Below, in pieces: positions 6,819 to 14,486 of a DNA stretch of 43,706 bases (positions are counted from its first letter, which is position 1; the number at the start of each line of letters is the position of its first letter). The DNA is from Eubacteriales bacterium (GTDB lineage Bacteria > Bacillota > Clostridia > Christensenellales > Aristaeellaceae). Location: NCBI GenBank assembly GCA_028701335.1, contig JAQVQY010000007.1, positions 1 to 43,706 of the forward strand. Direction: 5' to 3'. A program made the translations under genes and the position numbers. The notes under the pieces are model-generated. The model saw only the letters and a program-made list of their open reading frames with translations, was not told where the DNA came from and did not search any database.

Positions 6819-7188
6819 CCCCCGCCGGGAAGGGATCGGCCGGGGAACCAAAGGCCTTAGGCTCTGGCGTTTGGGCCAGAAACGCCTGCCTTTTTATGTG
6901 CTGTTGATTGCCTTTATCGCCATCCTGCTGATGGGCTGGATCCTGTCGGAAAACTATAACCACGAAATCGACCGGCTGAGGGCCTACATCGAGGCTGCCA
7001 ATGAGCAGGTGTTCGCCCGGGAGCGGGAGAACCTCAAGCTGGCCGATCAGGTGCGCCTGGCCGCCAGCGACAATTTCATCGCCAACGAGGCCCGCACCAA
7101 GTACGGCTATATCTTCCCGGGGGAAATCCGCTTTGTGGTGACCAACCCGGAGGTGCTGGGGCTGCCCCAGGCCTCCCCGGCGCCGTGA
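6805..7188 (+). CDS. FtsB/DivIC-family septum formation protein
   Basis: About 127 residues from GTG 6805; a TTG at 6781 in the same frame is less likely because it lies deeper in the preceding gene. There is a short basic cytoplasmic N-terminus, one membrane helix (FYVLLIAFIAILLMGWIL), then a coiled coil rich in Glu/Ala/Arg (about residues 50-90) and a C-terminal ARTKYGYIFPGE segment typical of DivIC/FtsB. Family members form the FtsB-FtsL-type cell-division complex. The next gene is a Ppx/GppA-like protein, a neighbour often seen beside divIC in Clostridia. Confidence 0.85.
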   Translation: MQIPDPRREGIGRGTKGLRLWRLGQKRLPFYVLLIAFIAILLMGWILSENYNHEIDRLRAYIEAANEQVFARERENLKLADQVRLAASDNFIANEARTKYGYIFPGEIRFVVTNPEVLGLPQASPAP

Positions 7189-8144
7189 GCGCCGCCGCGC
7201 TCCGCGCGGGCGTCATCATCATCGGGTCCAATTCCACCCGGATGCTCACAGCCAGCCTTGACGCCGGGCTTTCAGGCCCCATCTCCGGGCGCATGGAAAC
7301 CCGGCTTTTTTTGGCCCTGGGGGAGGGCAAACGGCTGAGGCTGGACGCCATCCAGGCGGCCTGCCGGGATGTGGCGGCCCTCTACCGCCAGGCGCGGGAA
7401 GCCGGAGCTGAGAGGACCTGGCTGCTGGCCACCTCAGCTGTGCGTGAGAGCGAAAACGGCAAAGACCTGGCCTATGCGCTCCTGCAGGAGACGGGGCTGG
7501 CCCTTCAGGTGCTTTCCGGCGAGGAAGAGGCGGCCTACTCCTTCTGGGGCGCGGTGCATCCCTTCTCCCGGCATGAAATGGCGGGCGTGGTGGACATCGG
7601 CGGCGGCTCAACGGAGATCGCCCTGGGCCGCCCGGGGGACATGCCGCTGGGCCACAGCCTGCCCATGGGGGCTTCCCGGCTTTACGCCACCCAGCCAATC
7701 AACAGCCCGGAGGAAGCGGAAAAGGCCATCGCGATCGCCCTTGAAACCGCCCGGGAGGGGGTGGGCGCCATGGCCCACAAAACCCTCACCCTGGACTCCC
7801 GCCACTGGGCCGACCCCACCCGCTGGCTTTTGGTGGGGGGGACGGGCACGGCGCTCATCGGCCTGCTGAAAGGCCGGTTTTACGAGCGGGGAGAAGGGGA
7901 CATGGCGTTTAGCCGGGGCGAGGTGCTGGCCACCCTGCATGCCCTCTCGGTGCTCCCGCCCCAGGCCCGCGCCGCCCTCCCCGGGATGACCCCGGGCCGG
8001 GAGCACATCCTGCCCACGGGCCTGGCCGTCCTGGCCGCCCTCATGGAGGCGCTGGGGCTTGGTCAGATGGCTGTCACCAGCCGCAACAACACCGACGGGG
8101 TGCTCTGGCGCCTGGCGGCAAAGGGCAGCCTGCGCATGGAATGA
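7185..8144 (+). CDS. Ppx/GppA-like phosphatase with altered phosphate-1 motif
   Basis: 319 residues, GTG start overlapping the previous stop (GTGA). It is a short Ppx/GppA protein of the actin-like ATPase superfamily: GSNSTRML at residues 14-21, ATSAVRES, GEEEAAYSFWG, VVDIGGGSTEI (phosphate-2 region), and WLLVGGTGTALI (adenosine region). These enzymes usually hydrolyse polyphosphate or pppGpp. The usual Asp two residues before the GSNS glycine is replaced: the sequence reads VIIIGSNS, with Ile12 where D is normally found. That change could weaken catalysis or point to another role. All other motifs look intact. Cytoplasmic. Confidence 0.88.
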   Translation: MSAAALRAGVIIIGSNSTRMLTASLDAGLSGPISGRMETRLFLALGEGKRLRLDAIQAACRDVAALYRQAREAGAERTWLLATSAVRESENGKDLAYALLQETGLALQVLSGEEEAAYSFWGAVHPFSRHEMAGVVDIGGGSTEIALGRPGDMPLGHSLPMGASRLYATQPINSPEEAEKAIAIALETAREGVGAMAHKTLTLDSRHWADPTRWLLVGGTGTALIGLLKGRFYERGEGDMAFSRGEVLATLHALSVLPPQARAALPGMTPGREHILPTGLAVLAALMEALGLGQMAVTSRNNTDGVLWRLAAKGSLRME

Positions 8145-8189
8145 AACCGCTGATTCCTGGCTTCGGCCCGACCAAAGAAGGAGGTTCCC

Positions 8190-8894
8190 TTGCGTAATAC
8201 CAAACCGTTATCCCTGATTCTCTGCCTGTGCCTTTTGGCCGTGTCCCTGCCCGCTGCGGCGCAAACCCAACTCCAGGGCTATTCAGGCGGCTACCAGTAT
8301 GCCGCCTTTGGCAGCTACCCCCAAACCGGGGCAGGCGAAAAACAGCCCATCCTCTGGCGTGTGCTGTGGGCCGGGCCTGAGCGGGCCTATCTTTTAAGTG
8401 ACAAAATATTGGACGTCAAGCGTGTTGACGGCGACCAGTGGCAGTACAAGGGCTGGGAAACCAGCGAGCTTAATGCCTGGCTTAACACGGCGTTCATTGA
8501 AGAGGCCTTCACCTTGGAGGAACAGGCGGCGCTGGCTGGGGAGGAAGGCCTGGGGCGGGTGAGCCTGCCCAGCTCTGATGACATCAAAAACCGGGACTAT
8601 GGCTTCATCAATGACAAGAGCCGCTATTTCTACGGCACGGACTACGCCTTTTCCCAGGGGTTGTACAGCTACACCCGGGGAAAACACAGCCCCATCTTCA
8701 CCCGCACGATTTCCAGCCGCGCCCACGCCCACCGCGCCACCAAGGTGGACGGATCAATAGGATTTATCGGCGTGGAATCAGACGACCTGGGCCTCCTGCC
8801 CGTCATCTGGCTTGATTTGACCAAGGTCCAGGCGCTCTCCGGCAGCGGTACCCAGTTCGATCCCCTCCTGCTGGCGCCCCGGACAGGCCAGTGA
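8190..8894 (+). CDS. Secreted DUF6273-domain protein
   Basis: 234 residues, TTG start preceded by AAGGAGG. Signal peptide of about 25 residues. The mature part matches the DUF6273 pattern: FGSYPQ near the start, PILWRVLW, YLLSDKILDV, and a W..S.L..WLN..F motif (GWETSELNAWLNTAFIEEAF), with VSLPSSDD further on. The domain is common in secreted Clostridial proteins and is thought to be sulfatase-modifying-factor-like, but its activity is unknown. It lies 45 bp after the Ppx gene and ends 1 bp before the convergent zincin-like gene, with no terminator between them. Confidence 0.8.
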   Translation: MRNTKPLSLILCLCLLAVSLPAAAQTQLQGYSGGYQYAAFGSYPQTGAGEKQPILWRVLWAGPERAYLLSDKILDVKRVDGDQWQYKGWETSELNAWLNTAFIEEAFTLEEQAALAGEEGLGRVSLPSSDDIKNRDYGFINDKSRYFYGTDYAFSQGLYSYTRGKHSPIFTRTISSRAHAHRATKVDGSIGFIGVESDDLGLLPVIWLDLTKVQALSGSGTQFDPLLLAPRTGQ

Positions 8895-8895
8895 T

Positions 8896-9690
8896 TTAGT
8901 TTCCGGTCACGCCATAGGACTGGGCCATATAGTTGGCCCAGTTTTCGTATATCGCCTCTTCCCCCACGCCAAACGCGGCGGGGTAATCCCCCGTGTGAAG
9001 CAGGGTCCTGACCGCGTCCCAGCCGTAGGTATCCGCCAGGTACTTGATATACATATAGGAAAACGCGTAACCGTCGAAGCGTGCGAACCGGACGGGCGAA
9101 AGCAGGCCGAACACCCGCGTGTCCTTTAGGGACGGCAGGCGCATGCGCTCCCAGTACATATTGGGAGTCTGGCCCGACAGCCAGCCCGCCACGCCATTGT
9201 CTATCCAGTAGGGCATGCGTGGATTGATGTGGTAGTTATAGGCATGCACCATCTCATGCAGCGCCGCCTGCCTGACATCCTCATATCCGTGAACCGCGTA
9301 TTCCCCGCCGGGAGAGACCAAAAGCGCATTGTCCCCGACATTGTCGCCAATATACCAGTCCAGCCCCAAGAGCGCCGCGGCAAAGCCATATTTCTTGGTT
9401 TGCAGGGTGCTTTGCCGGTCATAGAGGTAGATGTTGACGGCCTTGTCTCCCTCAATACCCAGCTGTTCCTTGAGGTCCCCTCCCTGAGCTTCAGCCAGTG
9501 CGAACACATCCCGGGCGGCATCCTCCTCCCGCTCATAATGGACAACGGCATGCTTTCCCGGCAATTCCCGCATGGAGGGTGTTTTCAGGCGGAAGGTGGG
9601 GATGAAGTTGATGAACACAGCCAGGGCCAGCCCCAGCAAGGCAAACAGCAGAGCCCTCAGGCCCCTGCGCCCTTTCTTTTTCTTTGCCAT
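8896..9690 (-). CDS. Membrane-anchored zincin-like (peptidase MA type) protein
   Basis: 264 residues from ATG 9690, chosen because CAGGAGG stands six bases upstream; longer starts overlap serS. A basic N-terminus (MAKKKKGRRG) and one membrane helix (about residues 15-30) place the rest outside. HEMVH (residues 145-149) is a canonical HExxH zinc motif. In the peptidase MA branch, the third ligand lies in a W..EG.A motif about 15 residues later; here that segment reads WIDNGVAGW, so Asn165 replaces the expected Glu. The protein may be inactive or use another ligand. Cotranscribed with serS (20-bp gap). Confidence 0.75.
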   Translation of the reverse strand: MAKKKKGRRGLRALLFALLGLALAVFINFIPTFRLKTPSMRELPGKHAVVHYEREEDAARDVFALAEAQGGDLKEQLGIEGDKAVNIYLYDRQSTLQTKKYGFAAALLGLDWYIGDNVGDNALLVSPGGEYAVHGYEDVRQAALHEMVHAYNYHINPRMPYWIDNGVAGWLSGQTPNMYWERMRLPSLKDTRVFGLLSPVRFARFDGYAFSYMYIKYLADTYGWDAVRTLLHTGDYPAAFGVGEEAIYENWANYMAQSYGVTGN

Positions 9691-9709
9691 TTGCGCCTCC
9701 TGCCCAGGT

Positions 9710-10996
9710 TCAGCGGGGGAGGATTTCGCTCTTCCCGCCCATGTAGGGCCGGAGCGCCACCGGAACCGCCACCGAGCCATCCGCTTTCAGGTTGTTCTCC
9801 AGGAAGGCGATGAGCATCCGGGGCGGGGCCACCACGGTGTTGTTTAGGGTGTGGGGCAAGTATTTCTTCCCCCCCTCGCCGTTCACCCGGATCTTCAGCC
9901 GCCTGGACTGGGCGTCCCCCAGGTTGGAGCAGCTGCCCACCTCAAAATACTTCTGCTGCCGGGGGCTCCAGGCCTCCACGTCGCAGCTGACCACCTTCAG
10001 GTCGGCCAAATCCCCCGTGCAGCAGGCCAGCGTCCTGACGGGGATGTCCAGCGTGCGGAAGTAGTCCACCGTGTTCTGCCACAGCTTCTCATACCACATC
10101 ATGCTGTCCTCCGGCCTGCACAGGACAATCATCTCCTGCTTCTCAAACTGGTGGATGCGGTACACCCCCCGCTCCTCGATGCCATGCGCCCCCACCTCTT
10201 TCCTGAAGCAGGGAGAATAGCTGGTCAGCGCCTGGGGCAGCTCCGACTCATCCAAAATGGTGTCGATGAACTTGCCGATCATGGAGTGCTCGCTGGTGCC
10301 GATCAGGTAGAGGTCCTCGCCCTCGATCTTGTACATCATGTTTTCCATCTCGGCAAAGCTCATCACCCCGGTCACCACTTCGCCCCTGATCATAAAGGGC
10401 GGGATGTAGTAGGTGAAGCCCCGGCCGATCATAAAGTCCCGGGCGTAGGACAGCACCGCCGAATGGAAGCGGGCGATGTCGCCCTTGAGGTAATAAAAGC
10501 CGTTGCCGCTTGTCTTCCGGGCGGCGTCCAGGTCGATGCCGTCAAGGCGCTCCATGATATCCACATGGTAGGGCACCTCAAAATCAGGCACCAAAGGCTC
10601 CCCAAAGCGCGCCATCTCCACGTTTTCGCTGTCATCCTTCCCCAGGGGCACGGATGGGTCCATGATCTGGGGGATCTGGAGCATGATCTCCCTTAAGGCG
10701 CCGGCATATTCCGTTTCTTTCGCTTCAAGCTCCGCCAGCTCCTCCTGCATGGCCTTCACCTGCTGCTTGGCTTCCTCCGCCCCGGCCTTCTGGCCCTGCT
10801 TCATCATGGCGCCGATCTGCCTGGAGATGGTGTTGCGCTGGCCGCGCAGGTAGCCCGCGCGTTGGATCGCCTCACGGTTCAGGCGGTCCAGTTCTTTTGC
10901 CTCGTCCACCAGCGCCAGCTTGTGGTCCTGGAATTTTCGGCGGATGTTGTCCCTGACCATTTCAGGGTTTTCCCGGATGAGGGTGATATCAATCAT
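9710..10996 (-). CDS. serS: Seryl-tRNA synthetase
   Basis: 428 residues from ATG 10996, preceded by AAGGAGG and leading directly into the family N-terminus MIDITLIRENPEMVRDNI. Residues about 1-110 are the long coiled-coil arm that grips tRNA-Ser; the rest is the class II core with YLIGTSEHSMIG, motif 2 (SPCFRKEVGAHG) and motif 3 (NNTVVAPPRMLIAFLEN). It charges tRNA-Ser with serine in the cytoplasm. Length and motifs are normal. Expression is controlled by the T-box leader at 11036-11243, which senses uncharged tRNA-Ser. A membrane zincin-like gene follows in the same transcript. Confidence 0.97.
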   Translation of the reverse strand: MIDITLIRENPEMVRDNIRRKFQDHKLALVDEAKELDRLNREAIQRAGYLRGQRNTISRQIGAMMKQGQKAGAEEAKQQVKAMQEELAELEAKETEYAGALREIMLQIPQIMDPSVPLGKDDSENVEMARFGEPLVPDFEVPYHVDIMERLDGIDLDAARKTSGNGFYYLKGDIARFHSAVLSYARDFMIGRGFTYYIPPFMIRGEVVTGVMSFAEMENMMYKIEGEDLYLIGTSEHSMIGKFIDTILDESELPQALTSYSPCFRKEVGAHGIEERGVYRIHQFEKQEMIVLCRPEDSMMWYEKLWQNTVDYFRTLDIPVRTLACCTGDLADLKVVSCDVEAWSPRQQKYFEVGSCSNLGDAQSRRLKIRVNGEGGKKYLPHTLNNTVVAPPRMLIAFLENNLKADGSVAVPVALRPYMGGKSEILPR

Positions 10997-11035
10997 ATTG
11001 CTGCCTCCTTGGAATAAAAATTCGCTGTGGGTGAA

Positions 11036-11243
11036 AAAGAAAAAGCCCCGCTCCCTATGGGACGGAAGGCTCCGCGGTGCCACCCAAATTGCCTATATCG
11101 GCCGCTTAAAGCGCTGTAAGGGGCGCGCCCCCGGACGCTCCAGGCATCCCCGCTCCCGGGCGGAAAGCTGTGCCCGCTGCCGCCTCGCACCCTCCGGCGG
11201 CTCTCTAAAAGCGGTTTCCCAGCAGTTTCCCGTTCATCGCGAT
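11036..11243 (-). promoter_or_regulatory. T-box leader of serS
   Basis: The minus strand carries the diagnostic T-box sequence GGGTGGCACCGCGG (complement of 11074-11087), AGAGAG near the middle of stem I (complement of about 11204-11209), and a terminator hairpin AGCC..CCGTCCC-ATA-GGGAGCGG..GGCT followed by TTTTTCTTTTT just before serS. The T-box sequence can pair alternatively with the terminator 5' arm to form the antiterminator when uncharged tRNA-Ser binds. The specifier codon is expected to be a serine codon; AGC occurs in the right part of stem I, but I did not fold the structure. Confidence 0.92.
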
Positions 11244-11249
11244 GGCGCA

Positions 11250-11278
11250 ATTTTAGCATAAACAGGACAGCTCCGCAA
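11250..11278 (-). promoter_or_regulatory. Promoter of the serS T-box transcript
   Basis: On the minus strand TTGCGG (complement of 11273-11278) and TAAAAT (complement of 11250-11255) are separated by 17 bases. The predicted start near 11243 leaves just enough length for a full T-box leader before serS. Confidence 0.65.
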
Positions 11279-11319
11279 GAACGCGTTTGGGCTGCCCCAG
11301 TGTTTTTATGCCTCCGGGT

Positions 11320-12369
11320 TTATTGCGGGTTTTCCGCTCCCTGGCCCTCAAGGAGCTTGGTCATCATCCAGCCGGTCTTGCCGTCCACCCACACCTGGGT
11401 CCACCATTCGCCGTATCTGAGCACCCAGACCTGGGTGCCGTTGGGGTAGAGGCCCTGGGTGTCAGAGGCTGTGGAAGCCCGCTGCCTTAAGTGGGCGCCC
11501 TGGCCCCCGGTGTTGTCAATGCGTGTGATGTAGTCAAAGCTGTCCGGCGGGATGATAGGCGCTGTGGTCGCGGCCGGCTGCGCGGTGGCGCCGGGCAGCA
11601 ATGCCGGGGGCGCCGGCAGGGCGGCGAAGGGCTGGGGATCCAGCCCCCAGGCCATCATGAAGCCCACCCGCCCGTCAGGGGCCAGGACGTGCCCAAAGTC
11701 ATCGGTGAAGCCCATCAGCCTGACCTGGGTGCCGTTGCGGTAGGCGGTCACCTTCTCCGACTGGAAGGACTGGGCCGCCCGCATGGTAAGCGAGGGGCCG
11801 TCCTGATAAGCCACGGCCACCCGGGGCAGAAGGTCGGCCACGCTGCCGGGCGGCGGGTCAAAGGCCAGGTCACTTTCCCGCATGTAGCCCTCCAGGCTCC
11901 CGATGGCCAGGCGCGCCCAGCCGTTCTCCGGCTGCGCCAGGACACGGGCCACCACGCCCGGGAAGTAGCGGCCCAGGGAATCCGCGCCGCTGCGGGGCCC
12001 GGTCCTTAGAATGGGGCGGTCATCCGGATTTTCAGGCGCGATGACGGCGGCGCTGTAGCCGTCCTCCGCGGTTTTCGGGCGCAGGCCTTCTGAGGTGACC
12101 CAGCCGGAGAGCATTTCGCCGGATTCGGTGAGCACCCGGATGGACGCCCAGCCGGCCTGGCTTGAAACCATTTCAAACGCCTCGCCCGGCTGGAGCGTCC
12201 GCAGGGCGCCCGTGCCCGCATCGGCCGATTCATGGATACTCAGGGCCTCCCCGGCGTTTACGTAAAGGGGAGCCGCCGCCCCGGCCTCCTGTGCCAGGGC
12301 GGCCAGCGGCATCACCAACAGCGCCATCACAATGGCCAGGGCCCTGAGGCGCAAGGCGTTTTTCGTCAT
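11320..12369 (-). CDS. Secreted protein with SH3b-like repeats
   Basis: 349 residues with a signal peptide (about 1-26). The mature part holds about four bacterial SH3-like modules: near residues 35-95 (LSIHESADAG, ending GWVTSEGL), 118-168 (ILRTGPRSGADSLGRYFPG, ending GYMRESDL), 190-245 (LTMRAAQSFQSEKV, ending VGFMMAWGL) and 290-342 (AHLRQRASTASDTQGLYPNG, ending TGWMMTKLL), with a Pro/Ala-rich linker between modules 3 and 4. SH3b modules usually bind cell-wall peptides. No catalytic domain is present, so this is a wall-binding or scaffold protein. It lies 31 bp downstream of a second secreted protein on the same strand. Confidence 0.85.
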   Translation of the reverse strand: MTKNALRLRALAIVMALLVMPLAALAQEAGAAAPLYVNAGEALSIHESADAGTGALRTLQPGEAFEMVSSQAGWASIRVLTESGEMLSGWVTSEGLRPKTAEDGYSAAVIAPENPDDRPILRTGPRSGADSLGRYFPGVVARVLAQPENGWARLAIGSLEGYMRESDLAFDPPPGSVADLLPRVAVAYQDGPSLTMRAAQSFQSEKVTAYRNGTQVRLMGFTDDFGHVLAPDGRVGFMMAWGLDPQPFAALPAPPALLPGATAQPAATTAPIIPPDSFDYITRIDNTGGQGAHLRQRASTASDTQGLYPNGTQVWVLRYGEWWTQVWVDGKTGWMMTKLLEGQGAENPQ

Positions 12370-12400
12370 ATCATGGTGCCTTTCTCATTGGATTGCAGGT

Positions 12401-12934
12401 TCAGGGCAGGGGCAGCTCCGCCACAAAGGGGGTGCTGGTCCCGTCCGGGATCAGCAGGCTCACCGTGACCGTGACCAGGCCCTCGCCGTTGATCAGGTAA
12501 TCGGTGGCCTCGGAGATCATCTCCCCGGGGCCTACCTCGCCCAGATTGGGGGATTCGATGCCTTCGCCGGGCTTCAGGACAAAGGTGACCTCATTGGGGA
12601 CGCCGTTCTGGGACGCCGCCACGGCCAGGAGCAGCAGGGGGCTTTGGGGCGCCTGGCTGTCGTTCCTCAGGTCGTAGGCCAGGGTAAAGGCCGGCCGGCC
12701 TTCAAAATCCTCAGCGCGGCTTATGCTCCGGATACCCACAAAAAAGCCCGCCACGCTCCCGGTGGCCAGGTAATCGGTCCGCGCCACAAGGCGGCGCGCC
12801 AGCTCCTGGTTGGCGCCGTCGATGACCGCCTGGATCTCCTCATCGTTGAGCGCCTGGAAATCAAGCGGCGCCGCCAGCGCGGCCAGGGGCACAAGCATGG
12901 CGGCTAAAAGGATAAGGCTCACAATGCGTTTCAT
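12401..12934 (-). CDS. Secreted DUF5067-like protein
   Basis: 177 residues with a signal peptide ending near AALA (about residue 21), no lipobox. After a short helical segment the core has the immunoglobulin-like pattern of DUF5067 relatives: I..I..AEDFEGRPAFTLAYDLRNDS followed by a hydrophobic strand and AASQNGV, then late strands TDYLINGEGLVTVTVSL. Such domains are common in secreted Bacillota proteins and lack known enzymatic activity. The start follows GAGGAAACATC. It probably forms a two-gene operon with the downstream SH3-repeat protein. The family assignment is tentative. Confidence 0.72.
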   Translation of the reverse strand: MKRIVSLILLAAMLVPLAALAAPLDFQALNDEEIQAVIDGANQELARRLVARTDYLATGSVAGFFVGIRSISRAEDFEGRPAFTLAYDLRNDSQAPQSPLLLLAVAASQNGVPNEVTFVLKPGEGIESPNLGEVGPGEMISEATDYLINGEGLVTVTVSLLIPDGTSTPFVAELPLP

Positions 12935-13096
12935 GATGTTTCCTCACTTCCATAGGTTCAAGGGGCGCGGTCTTGCGCCTTGATGAGAGTATACCCATTG
13001 GGGATACGGCGCTGAAAACCTGCCGGCTGGTAAGGGATTTTTGGACGCGTTTTCCGCGCCCGTTTTCCCCCGCAGAATCCATTTGGCCCCCGCGCG

Positions 13097-13125
13097 TTGA
13101 CAGGCAGGCCCCTCCTTTCTATACT
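13097..13125 (+). promoter_or_regulatory. Consensus sigma-A promoter
   Basis: TTGACA (13097-13102), 17-bp spacer, TATACT (13120-13125). It drives the two small regulators at 13170-13741 and is one of the two best matches to consensus in the window. The predicted start near 13132 gives a leader of about 38 nt with AAGGAGGGG. Confidence 0.82.
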
Positions 13126-13169
13126 GGGCGCATAAAAGAGAACGCTTGTTCCCATTAAGGAGGGGAGCC

Positions 13170-13361
13170 ATGATCAGCCAGGAACTGCGCCAGCTGCGGG
13201 CGGACATGAACCGGGCCCGCGTCAGCCGCCGGGAGGGAGCGGAAGCACTGCACCTCTCCTACAGCGCCTTTAACCGCAAGCTGCGCGGGGAACGGCCCCT
13301 CCTGCCGCAGGAGGCACGGCAGCTCCGGGAATATATCGCGGGAAAGGCCAAAGCGGGGTGA
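13170..13361 (+). CDS. Small helix-turn-helix protein, phage-regulator type
   Basis: 63 residues from ATG 13170, with AAGGAGGGG upstream; a longer frame to 13146 lacks support. The segment REGAEALHLSYSAFNRKLRGE fits a compact XRE-like helix-turn-helix, with little outside it. There is no ligand or dimerisation domain. It overlaps the following gene (GTGA) and shares a strong promoter with it. Such tiny HTH proteins occur in phages and mobile elements, but no other phage gene is visible nearby. It probably binds DNA; the target is unknown. Confidence 0.7.
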   Translation: MISQELRQLRADMNRARVSRREGAEALHLSYSAFNRKLRGERPLLPQEARQLREYIAGKAKAG

Positions 13362-13369
13362 GGGCGAAA

Positions 13370-13741
13370 ATGTATCTGGAAAGCGTGGGGTGCCTGGAGG
13401 AGCGGCTTAACATCCTCCTGCGCCAGCAAAGCGTGCTGTTTGCCCTTGCCCGGGCGGAAGGGGAGAACAAAAGCCTGCGCCAGGCCCAGTCCCAAACGGT
13501 GGGTGATGCCATCCAGACCGCCTGGAAGAAGCTGGACCGCCAGCGCCGCCTGGTGGCCCACAGCGTTTCCCGCCTGCCGCGGGAGGAGGAGCGGGACCTG
13601 CTCAGCCTGCGCTACTTAAGCCGCCTGTCCTGGCCCGACATCGCGGAGGTGCTGGGCTACTCCCAGCGCCAGGTTTTCCGCATCCACCAGCGGGCGCTGA
13701 TGCACATGGAGGCGCTGGCGGCGGGAATGGAGGCGGGCTGA
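13370..13741 (+). CDS. Phage-type sigma-70 region 4-like regulator
   Basis: 123 residues from ATG 13370 (GAGGG upstream); GTG 13358 in the same frame overlapping the previous stop is an alternative. The N-terminal half is a helical coiled-coil-like region; the C-terminal half, LPREEERDLLSLRYLSRLSWPDIAEVLGYSQRQVFRIHQRAL, resembles sigma factor region 4 and matches the DUF1492/RinA/ArpU class of phage late-transcription regulators. No sigma region 2 is present. Paired with the small HTH gene under one promoter, it may be a domesticated or leftover prophage control module. Confidence 0.75.
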   Translation: MYLESVGCLEERLNILLRQQSVLFALARAEGENKSLRQAQSQTVGDAIQTAWKKLDRQRRLVAHSVSRLPREEERDLLSLRYLSRLSWPDIAEVLGYSQRQVFRIHQRALMHMEALAAGMEAG

Positions 13742-13909
13742 TAAGGCGGAGTGAACATCCTGGCTGAATGTGGAACCCTGAAAAGCAGGCGCTTCCTTTT
13801 TTGGGCATATCGTTCTTTATCACCATTGGCGCGTTTCTCAGGCGCAGGCGTCTGCTCCTTCCCATGGGACGGAAAAATCACGGCGGCTGTTATGAAATGC
13901 CCCGGGTAT

Positions 13910-13917
13910 GGTATGAT
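13910..13917 (+). promoter_or_regulatory. Candidate extended -10 promoter for NTF2-like/SDR genes
   Basis: TGGTATGAT ending at 13917 is an extended -10 element; the -35 is weak. It lies about 70 bp before the NTF2-like start. The rest of the gap at 13742-13985 holds no convincing gene. Confidence 0.4.
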
Positions 13918-13985
13918 GTCTCAAAATCCCCGGGGAGCGCGCCATCAAGCTGCCGCCGGGCAGACATGGGAAAGGGGGGCCAGCG

Positions 13986-14477
13986 ATGCCAAACAGCGGC
14001 GGTACCGGCCCGAATCCGCGGCCCGAAGAGCCACAGGGGGAAAGGCTCCCGCTGACCGCGGACAACCTGCGCCTGCTGTGGTCCAAAACCTACAACACGC
14101 AGGGCAAACCCGACTGGTCGCACATCTTCCAGTATTATCATGAGGACATCGTGTTTCATGACACCATCCAGCGCATAGAGGGCAAGCCCGCCTTCATTGC
14201 CCTGTGTGAGCGCCTCACGGGCCGGTGCAAGGAATTGCGCATGGACATCGGGACGGTGTTTTGCAAGGGGAACGAGCGCGCCTTTGACTGGACGATGACC
14301 ATGATGTTCAGAAAATTCCCCAGCACGCCCATTTTCGGCTGCACCAAGCTGACCCTGCATGAGGACGGCCGGATTATTGCCCAGCGGGATTATTACGATC
14401 TGTGGGGGGATATCTTCAACGGCATTCCCTGGTTCAAGCGGCGTTACCGCCGGTTTATGCGCAATAAATTCGGCTGA
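13986..14477 (+). CDS. NTF2-like (SnoaL-type) fold protein
   Basis: 163 residues, start preceded by a run of Gs (GAAAGGGGGG). After a Pro/Gly-rich N-terminus, the pattern YHEDIVFHDTIQRIEGKPAFIAL is typical of the cone-shaped NTF2-like fold, as are the late paired strands FGCTKLTLHEDGRIIAQRDYYDLW. Members include steroid isomerases, polyketide cyclases and small-molecule-binding proteins. The basic C-terminus (FKRRYRRFMRNKFG) may contact membrane or nucleic acid. Nine bp before an SDR gene that is convergent with a CrtI-like oxidoreductase; similar groupings are known around lipid-modifying genes, so a role on a hydrophobic substrate is plausible but unproven. Confidence 0.8.
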   Translation: MPNSGGTGPNPRPEEPQGERLPLTADNLRLLWSKTYNTQGKPDWSHIFQYYHEDIVFHDTIQRIEGKPAFIALCERLTGRCKELRMDIGTVFCKGNERAFDWTMTMMFRKFPSTPIFGCTKLTLHEDGRIIAQRDYYDLWGDIFNGIPWFKRRYRRFMRNKFG

Positions 14478-14486
14478 GGTAAAAAA

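Noticed and set aside
13768..14055. 95-residue open frame before the NTF2-like gene
   Set aside because: It begins with a hydrophobic segment but has no ribosome site, runs into the start of the NTF2-like gene in another frame and has Arg/Gly/Ser-rich low-quality composition.
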